Below are positions 6,932 to 12,601 of a stretch of DNA of 12,601 nt, one piece after another (within the stretch, counting starts at the first letter, position 1; the number at the start of each line of letters is the position of its first letter). The stretch is from an archaeon. GTDB taxonomy: Archaea; Thermoproteota; Nitrososphaeria; Nitrososphaerales; Gagatemarchaeaceae. The translations under genes and the position numbers were made by a program. The notes under the pieces are model-generated. The model had not been told where the DNA came from and searched no databases. It saw nothing but the letters and a program-made list of their open reading frames with translations. The stretch is from positions 1 through 12,601 of the forward strand of contig JAKAPN010000006.1 of assembly GCA_021822995.1 (NCBI GenBank). The letters run 5' to 3'.

Positions 6932-7111
6932 CTACATCGGGTGCGCAGACCGGCTGTGCACCTGTAGCTCTGCCTGGGAGTGGAACTCTGCCCCGCACGC
7001 TCGGCACGCGAAGTGCTGATGCGGTTGAGCATGGGCTGCAGCGTTGTGCTGCATCAGAGCCTCTTGGGCGGGGAAGTTGACCCCACACGCGTCACACCTG
7101 AATTCTGGCAT
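6932..7111 (-). CDS. Two-finger C2H2 miniprotein
   Basis: A 59-residue protein made almost wholly of two C2H2 zinc fingers. Finger 1 is FRCDACGVNFPAQEALMQH (Cys6, Cys9, His22, His27). Finger 2 is FACRACGAEFHSQAELQVH (Cys36, Cys39, His52, His57). It ends SAHPM. The same architecture forms the C-terminus of the membrane protein at 8314 (ending KAHPM) and the N-terminus of the OsmC fusion. Tandem short C2H2 units of this kind could bind DNA, RNA or protein, or hold soft metals through their thiols; the sequence cannot decide. ATG 7111 is the only sensible start. PAC2 follows after 122 nt. Confidence 0.72.
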   Translation of the reverse strand: MPEFRCDACGVNFPAQEALMQHNAAAHAQPHQHFACRACGAEFHSQAELQVHSRSAHPM

Positions 7112-7176
7112 GTTTCTCGCGGTCGAAATCTGAGTTAACGCATTAACAGATAGCGCTTAACGGTAAAGCTTCCGCT

Positions 7177-7857
7177 TTAACCGAGGACCTTCTGCTGAGA
7201 TGTCGCGTGTTGCAATGGTGCCTCGATGTCCCCTTCGGCGATGAGTTTCCCCAGCTCAGTGAGAATGACCTGAGTCTTCCCCCTCGGCCCGATGTGGGTC
7301 GTGGCCAGGCCCATGGTGATTAGCCCCTCAGCCTTTGCGTTCCCGTTGACGTGGTAGGAAACCAAGGGGAGGCTCATCTTCGTCTTCTCTGCCAAGTCCT
7401 CGAGTGAGCTGCAGCAGTCTGGTTGGTCCTTGAGAAACTTCAGGATGGTGAGCTTGCGCTCGGGCAGGAGCCTGTAGTAGGAAAACTTCAGTACCGGCAG
7501 CATTATCAGTTTATCGTCCATCAAGGCCATAGCCTTCAGCCCATTGACATAGGATGCTGATAGCGCAGCGCAGTTCTCTAGATTGTCCCCAGACGAAACG
7601 TTCACCAAGAGGCTGTCTTGGTCAACCGCGGTCTTCATCTGGGCGAATACCTTGAACATTCCTTCGAGGAGGCCGCCCTTGATTTCGATGACTTGGACCC
7701 CAATCTTGAGCTTCTCGGCCACTGCTTTCAGTTCGTCCAGCTTCGCCTTGTGTTTGCCCGTGGAGAGGAGGTAGATCTTCTCAGTGGGGAACTCTCTGAC
7801 CGCTGTGTAGATGGACTCGAGGTCCTCTCCAAGCGGCGCCACGATATTGTACTTCAA
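7177..7857 (-). CDS. CARF-like domain with winged helix-turn-helix (nucleotide-sensing regulator)
   Basis: 226 residues from TTG 7857; a TAG upstream in frame rules out a much longer form. Residues 1-125 form a Rossmann-like half: an opening strand MKYNIVAPLGED, KIYLLSTGKHK, then LLVNVSSGDNLENCAALSA, placed like the TGGT loop and helix of CARF domains. Residues 130-210 form a winged helix (RKLTILKFLKDQP; SLEDLAEKTKMSLPLVSYHV; wing HIGPRGKTQVILTELG). CARF domains bind cyclic oligoadenylate or other nucleotides, and CARF-wHTH proteins such as Csa3 regulate CRISPR loci, but no CRISPR array or cas gene is seen here. It is divergent from thioredoxin, so control of that gene or itself is plausible. 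Confidence 0.68.
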   Translation of the reverse strand: MKYNIVAPLGEDLESIYTAVREFPTEKIYLLSTGKHKAKLDELKAVAEKLKIGVQVIEIKGGLLEGMFKVFAQMKTAVDQDSLLVNVSSGDNLENCAALSASYVNGLKAMALMDDKLIMLPVLKFSYYRLLPERKLTILKFLKDQPDCCSSLEDLAEKTKMSLPLVSYHVNGNAKAEGLITMGLATTHIGPRGKTQVILTELGKLIAEGDIEAPLQHATSQQKVLG

Positions 7858-7969
7858 CGAGTGTCGCAGAAAAGCTGGCGACTAATAATACTGCCTCTGG
7901 CTTAAAACTCAGGCTTGACCCTTGTAAAACAACCATAAGTTTCTGCTACCGTACGGGAGCCCGACAAAT
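7858..7969. promoter_or_regulatory. Divergent promoter region, CARF-like regulator and thioredoxin
   Basis: On the minus strand GTTTTAAGCC (about 7897-7906) is a TATA-like box before TTG 7857, giving a leader of about 16 nt. On the plus strand the best candidate before ATG 7970 is CCATAAGTTT near 7932-7941. The two promoters overlap closely, so one regulator could control both genes. Confidence 0.35.
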
Positions 7970-8311
7970 ATGTCGAACAACAACGGAGTGCAACATGTCA
8001 ACACAGCGGACTTCGAACGAGCAGTTCTGAAGTCACAGTCACCAACGGTCGTGGACTTCTACGCCGACTGGTGCGGGCCATGCAGGATGGTCAGCCCGGT
8101 CATCGAGTCACTGTCACAGCAATACGCTGGCAAAGTGAACTTCGCCAAAGTGGACACAGACGCCAACCAGAGCCTAGCCATGAGGTACAACATCCTAAGC
8201 ATCCCGACGGTGATGATCTTCAAGGGAGGACGCATGGTAGACAAGATCATCGGCGCCATGCCGGCGCAGGCCTACAGGCAGAAGATCGACTCCGTCCTGG
8301 AGGGGAACTAG
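7970..8311 (+). CDS. trxA: Thioredoxin
   Basis: 113 residues, the normal size for a single thioredoxin domain. The active site is ADWCGPCRM (Cys35, Cys38), followed by KVDTDANQSLAMRYNILSIPTVMIFKGG with the conserved cis-proline (IPT). It has no signal peptide and is cytoplasmic. Thioredoxin reduces protein disulfides and is itself recharged by a flavoprotein reductase; neither disulfide reductase in the window is a typical thioredoxin reductase, so the partner is unknown. The next gene begins 2 nt after its stop, so the two form an operon and may function together. Confidence 0.93.
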   Translation: MSNNNGVQHVNTADFERAVLKSQSPTVVDFYADWCGPCRMVSPVIESLSQQYAGKVNFAKVDTDANQSLAMRYNILSIPTVMIFKGGRMVDKIIGAMPAQAYRQKIDSVLEGN

Positions 8312-8313
8312 AT

Positions 8314-8949
8314 ATGGCCGCACCATCCACCTCGAGAATCGTAGGATTCTCGGTCCTCGGCGGCTTCGTCGCAGCCCTCGTCATGGCCGCCTTAGCCTCA
8401 ATGATGTTGGTGCCCACCCCGATGGGCGGACAGCTCTTCTTCGTGGCAGCAGCCATGCAGATGGGCATGGGTTCCATGTCTACGGCGGCAGGATGGATAC
8501 TCCACCTGCTCACCGGGATCGTAGTCGGAGCCATCTTCGGCGTAGCTGTGGCCAAGGTATCACGCCTCAGGCTGAAGAACACTGGCAGGGCCCTAGTCCT
8601 CGGCACCGTCGCCGGAATCGTCGTCTGGATCATCTTCTTCATGCCCTTGATGGCTATGATGATGCCGGCACTTATGGGGATGCCCACGATGGTAGGAGGG
8701 AGCTTCGTGGCCCACATCGTCTACGGGCTGGTCCTCGGAGGGGTGGCTTCGGTGGCCATTCCGAAGGGGACCTCGTCCTACAAGTGCCCCTCCTGCGGCG
8801 CCAGTTTCAGCGGCAAAGACGAACTAATGCAGCACGGCAAGGCCCACATGTCAGCACCTAAGCAAGAATACAAGTGCCCCGCGTGCGGCATGTCCTTCGC
8901 CAGTCAGCAAGAGCTGATGGACCACAAGGCGAAGGCTCACCCAATGTAG
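8314..8949 (+). CDS. Four-helix membrane protein with two C-terminal C2H2 fingers
   Basis: 211 residues from ATG 8314, 2 nt after the thioredoxin stop; the longer upstream reading is a shadow of the thioredoxin gene. Four hydrophobic segments are visible (roughly residues 9-30, 40-75, 92-115, 125-148), rich in Met and Gly, including MMLVPTPMGG and MPLMAMMMPALMGMPTM. After IPKGTSS come two C2H2 fingers, YKCPSCGASFSGKDELMQH and YKCPACGMSFASQQELMDH, ending KAHPM. The fingers probably face the cytoplasm, next to thioredoxin. Methionine-rich membrane segments could contact soft metals, but this is conjecture. No transporter or enzyme family is firmly recognised. Confidence 0.75.
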   Translation: MAAPSTSRIVGFSVLGGFVAALVMAALASMMLVPTPMGGQLFFVAAAMQMGMGSMSTAAGWILHLLTGIVVGAIFGVAVAKVSRLRLKNTGRALVLGTVAGIVVWIIFFMPLMAMMMPALMGMPTMVGGSFVAHIVYGLVLGGVASVAIPKGTSSYKCPSCGASFSGKDELMQHGKAHMSAPKQEYKCPACGMSFASQQELMDHKAKAHPM

Positions 8950-8955
8950 AATGGA

Positions 8956-8996
8956 GGCAAAAGGGCGGGCACGTCCCAAGCCTCTCCCCTTTTTGA
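8956..8996 (+). terminator. Hairpin with T-run after the thioredoxin operon
   Basis: AAAAGGG (8959-8965) pairs with CCCTTTT (8987-8993) and the arm ends in five Ts (8990-8994). This suits termination in the convergent gap between the membrane-finger gene and the TRASH regulator. Confidence 0.5.
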
Positions 8997-9064
8997 TTCA
9001 AGCGACTGGTATGATATCTATCGGCTCTACGGATTTTAACTACGATCCTTGTGACTGTCAGGTT

Positions 9065-9112
9065 AGCAAGCCTGCGACTACATGCCCAGAATCGAACGCA
9101 GATCAGCTTGCT
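9065..9112. other. Bulged 12-bp inverted repeat across the regulator's stop codon
   Basis: AGCAAGC (9065-9071) and CTGCG (9072-9076) pair with CGCAG (9097-9101) and GCTTGCT (9106-9112), leaving a 4-nt bulge and a 20-nt loop. The bulge contains the TGA stop (minus strand, 9103-9105) of the TRASH regulator. It could be a 3'-end processing or terminator structure for that gene. A GTTCGATTC string in the loop resembles a tRNA T-loop, but no tRNA folds here. Confidence 0.4.
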
Positions 9113-9714
9113 TCTTTTCGGAGCTTCCTCTGCTTGTACGCCTTGGCGCACTCTTCGGCGTTAAAATAGTAGCGTCCGCCATCGATGTACTCGACGTACG
9201 GCTTTCCCATGATTGGCGCGTTGCAGAAGGAACACTTGAACTGGACCATTGCTTCCGCCTGGACGGAAGCCCCATACTCCTCCTTCCCTGTCTTAGTGAC
9301 GACTAGGCTGGAAGCCTCATTAATCCCTTCGATCCCAGAAAGTCTTTCGGATATCAACTGGCCCAGCTCATCCAGGTCCCCGGCCTCCACCTTCAGCACC
9401 AAGGGGTTCGACCCTGCGGTCCTGTAGACCTCCCTGACCTCCTTCATCGAAATGAGTCTCGCCATTACTTTGTCCACGTCGGAGGGGTTGACCTGCAGGA
9501 GCACCAAGCCCCTGACCTTCCCGAGAATCTTATCCGCGTCAACGATGACGGTGAACTTCTTAATCACGCCGAGGTCCATCAACTTCTGAATCCGGGTACG
9601 TACCGTGGGGAGGCTGACCCCCGCCTTCTGGGCGATATCCTTGTACAGCATCCTCCCGTCCTCCTGGAGCATCTCGATAATCTGAACGTCTGTACGGTCC
9701 AGCTGGATCGACAT
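9103..9714 (-). CDS. Lrp/AsnC-type regulator with C-terminal TRASH metal-binding domain
   Basis: 203 residues. Residues 1-60 form the AsnC/Lrp helix-turn-helix (LDRTDVQIIEMLQEDGRMLYKD; SLPTVRTRIQKLMDLGVIKKF). Residues 65-145 have the RAM-like alternation of strands and helices. The C-terminus is a TRASH domain: CSFC (Cys161, Cys164), then ECAKAY (Cys189). TRASH domains bind soft metals. HTH-TRASH proteins such as Sulfolobus CopR control copper genes, and TRASH protein MerH belongs to archaeal mercury operons. Being divergent from merA makes it the likely regulator of that gene, sensing Hg, Cu or a related ion; the metal is inferred. The start is ATG 9714, with TATA-like CCTTAATTGG at about 9745-9754. 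Confidence 0.88.
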   Translation of the reverse strand: MSIQLDRTDVQIIEMLQEDGRMLYKDIAQKAGVSLPTVRTRIQKLMDLGVIKKFTVIVDADKILGKVRGLVLLQVNPSDVDKVMARLISMKEVREVYRTAGSNPLVLKVEAGDLDELGQLISERLSGIEGINEASSLVVTKTGKEEYGASVQAEAMVQFKCSFCNAPIMGKPYVEYIDGGRYYFNAEECAKAYKQRKLRKEAS

Positions 9715-9883
9715 CTCTCAGTCCAGGTAGGAACCGAGTTTCTGCCAATTAAGGATTTGGCCTTGGACGTTGCAGAATCGAAAGGAAACGAACCATCTCC
9801 TGATTGTGGAACGCCAAAACGGGAGATTCCTTTCTTGTGCTTAAGGGAACAGTCCTAACTAGCCTGCGTTCGGCATCCTCGCC
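9715..9883. promoter_or_regulatory. Divergent control region with nested inverted repeat (candidate metal operator)
   Basis: Two inverted repeats are nested between the promoters. GAAAGGAA (9780-9787) matches TTCCTTTC (9827-9834); inside, ATCTCC (9795-9800) matches GGAGAT (9822-9827). The whole spans 55 bp. It lies between the regulator's TATA-like box (9745-9754) and a CTTAAG-centred box near 9839-9847 for the merA side. A dimeric or tetrameric Lrp-type protein bound here could act on both promoters. Binding by the TRASH regulator is inferred. Confidence 0.5.
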
Positions 9884-9976
9884 ATGTCATGTTGCAGCCT
9901 ATCGATGGAAGAAGAGGAAGAGCGGGAGAAGACCGAGGCCGAGGTCCGGGCCAAGAGCAGGGCCAAGCGTCCCTAG
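9884..9976 (+). CDS. 30-residue Cys-Cys peptide ahead of merA (small ORF)
   Basis: ATG 9884 to TAG 9974-9976 encodes 30 residues. It begins MSCCSLSM with adjacent cysteines, followed by a highly charged helix (EEEEEREKTEAEVRAKSRA). Its stop overlaps the AGGAGG (9975-9980) that serves merA, which starts 15 nt later, so translation could be coupled. The vicinal cysteines recall the Cys-Cys pair that delivers Hg(II) in MerA itself (Cys469-Cys470). It might carry metal, act as a leader peptide, or be chance; nothing in the window proves translation. No family is recognised. Confidence 0.4.
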   Translation: MSCCSLSMEEEEEREKTEAEVRAKSRAKRP

Positions 9977-9991
9977 GAGGCAAGCCGGTCC

Positions 9992-11410
9992 TTGCCTTCT
10001 GAGTATGACCTAGTGATCCTAGGCCAGGGCGCCGCAGCCTTCGCTGCCGCAATCAAGGCCGATGAGCTGGGAGTCAAGACTGCGCTGGTCGGGAAGAACA
10101 GGACCAGGGGGGCGTTGATCGGAGGGACCTGTGTGAACGTCGGGTGCGTCCCGAGCAAGCGCCTGCTCACGGTCGGTACGTCCTATCAGGATTCGCTTGA
10201 AGGACCGTTCAAGGCGATCAGATACGGGAAGAGCAGGCTGGATTTCGAAAAGGCCATCGCCGAGAAAGATGCGCTGGTAAGGAAGTTCAGGAAGCGGAAG
10301 TACGCCGCTGTTCTGCAAGGCCTCGGGAACGTCGACTACGTCCCGGGCGAAGGCGTATTCGCCTCGAACGACGAAGTGAAGGTAGGGGGGAGGACCATCG
10401 GGGGACGGAAGTTTCTGATTGCTACCGGAGCCAGGGCGAGCGTTCCGCAGATCAAAGGAATCGGAGCCGTCCACTACCTCACCAACGAAGAGGCTCTGAG
10501 CCTCCGCAAACTGCCGCGGTCAATGATCGTCGTCGGCGGGAGGGCGCTCGGCCTGGAGTTCGCCCAGATGTACGCCCACTTCGGGGCCGAGGTGACCGTC
10601 CTGCAGCGCAGCGAGAGGCTACTCCCCGAGCACGAGCCCGAGATATCCGCCGCGCTGAAGCAGTCCTTGGAGGGAGAAGGGATTCGGATTCAGACGGGAG
10701 TCCGACTCGACGAGGTCGCTCAAAGAGGGGGTACGAAGCTTGTGAAAGCAACTGTCGGCGGCACTCGGAAGGAGTTCCAAGCTGAACAACTCCTAATGGC
10801 TACGGGGAGGGCACCGAACACCGACCGCCTGAATGCGTCGAAAGCAGGCGTGGTGTTGAACGATCAAGGATTCGTAAGAGTGAACGATCAGATGCAGACC
10901 TCGGCGCCCAACATCTTGGCCGCGGGGGATGTCATAGGCGAGCCGATGCTTGAAACCATCGCCGCGAAGGAGGGGGCGGTCGCGGTGAACAACGCCTTCA
11001 CAAACGAGAAGAAACGCATAGACTTCAACGAGGTTCCGAAGGCAGTCTTCACTTCGCCGGAGGTGGCCAGCGTGGGCCTGACGGACGTCCAGGCAAACGG
11101 CCAAGGAATCAAGTGCGCCTGCAACGTCCTGCCTCTCGAACTCGTGCCGAAGGCCAGCATAATAGGTGACGCCCGGGGGTTGGTAAAGCTCGTGGCGGAC
11201 AGGACGACCAAAAGGATCGTCGGGGTGCATGTCATGGCCCCTCACGCCGCCGACCTGATCGAGGAGGGAGTCCTTGCCGTCAAATTCAAGCTGACCATAG
11301 ACGACATCATCGATACTGTACACATCTTTCCTACCCTGTCCGAGGGAATCAAACTGGCGGCGCAATCCTTCTACAGGGATGTGGGGAGCTTGAGCTGCTG
11401 CACAGAATGA
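9992..11410 (+). CDS. merA: Mercuric reductase
   Basis: 472 residues. It reduces Hg(II) to volatile Hg(0) with NAD(P)H and FAD in the cytoplasm. Diagnostic features: FAD motif GQGAAAFAA, redox-active GGTCVNVGCVPSKRLL (Cys47, Cys52), NAD(P)H site VVGGRALGLEFAQM, FAD motif NILAAGDV, KLAAQSF, and the C-terminal SCC pair (Cys469, Cys470), all as in MerA. It has no N-terminal NmerA domain. A Tyr matching the catalytic-core tyrosine of Tn501 MerA (KY in RKFRKRKYAAVL) is present. The C-terminal tyrosine of FPYLTMVEG is not, since this protein reads FPTLSEG, two residues shorter. The start is TTG 9992 after AGGAGG. It follows the small Cys-Cys ORF and precedes the glutaredoxin-like gene. Confidence 0.9.
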   Translation: MPSEYDLVILGQGAAAFAAAIKADELGVKTALVGKNRTRGALIGGTCVNVGCVPSKRLLTVGTSYQDSLEGPFKAIRYGKSRLDFEKAIAEKDALVRKFRKRKYAAVLQGLGNVDYVPGEGVFASNDEVKVGGRTIGGRKFLIATGARASVPQIKGIGAVHYLTNEEALSLRKLPRSMIVVGGRALGLEFAQMYAHFGAEVTVLQRSERLLPEHEPEISAALKQSLEGEGIRIQTGVRLDEVAQRGGTKLVKATVGGTRKEFQAEQLLMATGRAPNTDRLNASKAGVVLNDQGFVRVNDQMQTSAPNILAAGDVIGEPMLETIAAKEGAVAVNNAFTNEKKRIDFNEVPKAVFTSPEVASVGLTDVQANGQGIKCACNVLPLELVPKASIIGDARGLVKLVADRTTKRIVGVHVMAPHAADLIEEGVLAVKFKLTIDDIIDTVHIFPTLSEGIKLAAQSFYRDVGSLSCCTE

Positions 11411-11486
11411 TGGATTACCGAACACCGGAGGGGATGTCGGCCGGCGACCTAACACTTATGCGGAAGTCGACGGCACAGGTGATACA

Positions 11487-11762
11487 ATGCCACACAGAAT
11501 CCAAATCTTTACCGGAGGGTGTGAATTGTGCCGACAGACTGTAGACATCGTCGAGCTTGGAAAATGCAAGGGTTGCAAGATGGATGTACTGCCTATCGAC
11601 GCGGAGGGGAGCAAAGTTCTGGTGAATCAATACGGCGTCAATGCCGTGCCTTCAATAGTAATCGACGGAAGAATCAAGGTGGTCGGAAAACCCACGTTCC
11701 CATGGTACTGCGGCGAGGAATTCTACAGAAAGCTCGAAAAAGAATTCCCACTAACTGTCTGA
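11487..11762 (+). CDS. Glutaredoxin/thioredoxin-like protein with CxxC
   Basis: 91 residues. MPHRIQIFTGGCELCRQTV starts a thioredoxin-fold strand and places an active-site-like CELC (Cys12, Cys15) at the first helix. A second pair, CKGCK (Cys27, Cys30), follows, and AVPSIVIDGR supplies the conserved cis-proline. The short fold fits the glutaredoxin-like thioredoxin family. It lies 76 nt after merA in the same orientation, preceded by AGGTGAT and possibly its own TATA-like box (AACACTTATG near 11450-11460). Likely roles are thiol exchange or soft-metal transfer to MerA; the second CxxC makes metal binding plausible. No known mer gene symbol is assigned. Confidence 0.72.
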   Translation: MPHRIQIFTGGCELCRQTVDIVELGKCKGCKMDVLPIDAEGSKVLVNQYGVNAVPSIVIDGRIKVVGKPTFPWYCGEEFYRKLEKEFPLTV

Positions 11763-11802
11763 TTGAACAAACCGGGCAACTCCGCCCGCTCTCATCCATT
11801 TA

Positions 11803-12055
11803 ACACAATACGAACAGATTTGATTAGCAGTGCCTTGACAGAGAGGAGAAGTGATATCGTAGGGTTATGCCCCAGCGGGACATGGACAGGCAAGAGCCTG
11901 ACGATCATGAATGTGCTTAGGCCCGCATCTGCAGGCCCGAATCCCGGCCGGGGCAGCTCTAATCTCTGTCTGGCGAAAGGAGCCCAATATGAGGTGTTCC
12001 GGCTCGGTGGAGGGAGATAACCACCTGCATCGCCGTCAGAATCTCCTCACCGTCA
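11803..12055 (+). repeat. Structured direct repeat, copy B (IS end or ncRNA candidate)
   Basis: Diverged direct copy of 1908-2165, with core 11836-11937. It keeps CAGGC-AAGA-GCCTG exactly, weakens the CCCC hairpin by a deletion, and has a 12-nt insertion (CGAATCCCGGCC) after GCAGGCC. At the position of copy A's third hairpin, CGGTG (12005-12009) with GGAGAT (12013-12018) pairs with ATCTCC (12041-12046) and CACCG (12048-12052). A TATA-like CATTTAACAC lies just upstream (about 11797). The disrupted frame argues against a protein role. Confidence 0.7.
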
Positions 12056-12381
12056 CAGGTCCAAGGTCGTTCATCCCATCGATGGCACTCTGCACAAATA
12101 TCTGACCGCCACTTCTGATCGGGGCATCCCGTCCCTCTCGGGGGTTCGTAGGTCGGAGTTCCCCATCCTGCATCAAGGATTCCCATCGGACGGAACACCG
12201 TTTCATCGGAAAAACGTCAAGAAAAAAGCACGAAAGAGCATGCATGGCGAGCCTTCTTCTTTTTGCTGGGATGCTTTCATGGAATGTTGTTCGACAGTAT
12301 GAGCACTTTGTTGAATGACGGCGAACCCTGCCTCGCACTGCAACGTCGCCCTCGTTATTAGCGGCCAGACTACCCTCCTTC
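12056..12381. other. Gene-free stretch before the right-edge gene
   Basis: No convincing gene is seen. A 146-codon minus-strand frame across 12036-12476 lacks a ribosome site and overlaps both the repeat and the plus-strand gene at 12382. At 12298-12316, TATGAGCAC-nnn-GTTGAAT repeats the start of copy A (1912-1930) with 16 of 19 matches. CGTTATTAG near 12352-12360 is a TATA-like box for the gene at 12382. Confidence 0.4.
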
Positions 12382-12588
12382 ATGGCAGAACAGCGTGCCT
12401 TCGTAACGCGCGACCTGAGGGGGTTGAAGCAGACGGCCAGGACGCTCCTTCCCCCTGACAGCATCTCGCTGCGCATGATTGAGTCCCAGGAGGATCTCCT
12501 CCCCGACGAAAGGGCCCGCGTGGTGGTCCCGATGCTCGCCCGGATGGTGTGGGAAGAGCTCAGGGAGAGGAGGCCGACCGCTTCATGA
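12382..12588 (+). CDS. Small hypothetical protein, coupled to the next gene
   Basis: 68 residues, largely helical and charged (DLRGLKQTARTLLPPDSISL; VVPMLARMVWEELRERR). No family is recognised. The ATG is supported by a TATA-like box about 25 nt upstream, fitting a leaderless transcript. Its TGA (12586-12588) overlaps a new ATG (12585) as ATGA, the usual sign of translational coupling. Confidence 0.55.
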   Translation: MAEQRAFVTRDLRGLKQTARTLLPPDSISLRMIESQEDLLPDERARVVVPMLARMVWEELRERRPTAS

Positions 12589-12601
12589 CCACTTCCCCGT
12601 C
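12585..12601 (+). CDS. Start of a downstream gene, cut by the window end
   Basis: ATG 12585 overlaps the upstream stop as ATGA. Five full codons (MTTSP) are visible; the product cannot be told. Confidence 0.4.

Noticed and set aside
6810..7088. N-terminal extension of the PAC2 protein to 329 residues
   Set aside because: The extension is low-complexity and covers the two-finger gene in another frame; ATG 6809 has a good ribosome site and starts the family domain.
7177..7857. A CRISPR locus implied by the CARF-like gene
   Set aside because: No array of short regular repeats or cas gene is visible in the window.
8071..8313. N-terminal extension of the membrane-finger protein
   Set aside because: It is a shadow of the thioredoxin gene; ATG 8314 fits the 2-nt gap after its stop.
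9065..9112. tRNA on the minus strand suggested by GTTCGATTC
   Set aside because: The flanking bases do not form a T-stem, and no anticodon or D arm can be placed.
12036..12476. 146-codon minus-strand frame
   Set aside because: No ribosome site or recognisable domain, Arg/Ser-rich shadow composition, overlaps repeat B and the better plus-strand gene.

Overview
The window looks archaeal. Candidate promoters are TATA-like boxes about 25 nt upstream of starts with little or no leader. Starts use TTG and GTG as well as ATG, and arginine is often AGG. The gene content is also archaeal: a TFB-like zinc-ribbon protein, a PAC2-family protein, a CARF-like winged-helix protein, an Lrp-type regulator with a TRASH metal-binding domain, and many small C2H2 fingers. 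Composition and gene mix would suit Nitrososphaerota/Thermoproteota, but lineage is inference.

Left edge (1-1900): a TFB-like gene runs off the left end. Divergent from it is a ribbon-helix-helix-like protein overlapped by a small Cys-containing protein. Next comes a tyrosine recombinase (integrase) whose reading frame is broken by one +1 shift at a UGA codon.

Flanking repeats: 1908-2165 holds an element rich in hairpins. A diverged direct copy lies at 11803-12055, with 8 differences in about 103 core positions by eye. The two copies bracket about 9.7 kb of cargo; each resembles an insertion-sequence end or a structured RNA more than a protein gene.

Cargo (2400-11762) is dominated by thiol redox, sulfur and soft-metal chemistry. 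It holds a dihydrolipoamide-dehydrogenase-like flavoprotein and a minus-strand pair of a C2H2-OsmC fusion and a HExxH metalloprotease-like protein. It also holds a minus-strand series of a two-finger miniprotein, a PAC2 protein and a TauE/SafE exporter, then a CARF-like regulator divergent from thioredoxin, with a four-TM protein carrying two C2H2 fingers after thioredoxin. The clearest unit is 9103-11762: a TRASH-Lrp regulator divergent from a 30-residue Cys-Cys peptide, mercuric reductase (merA) and a glutaredoxin-like protein, with a nested inverted repeat between the two promoters. A likely reading is an archaeal mercury or soft-metal detoxification locus inside a thiol/sulfur stress island.

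Right edge (11763-12601): repeat copy B, about 320 bases with no gene seen, a small hypothetical gene, and the first codons of a translationally coupled gene cut by the window end.
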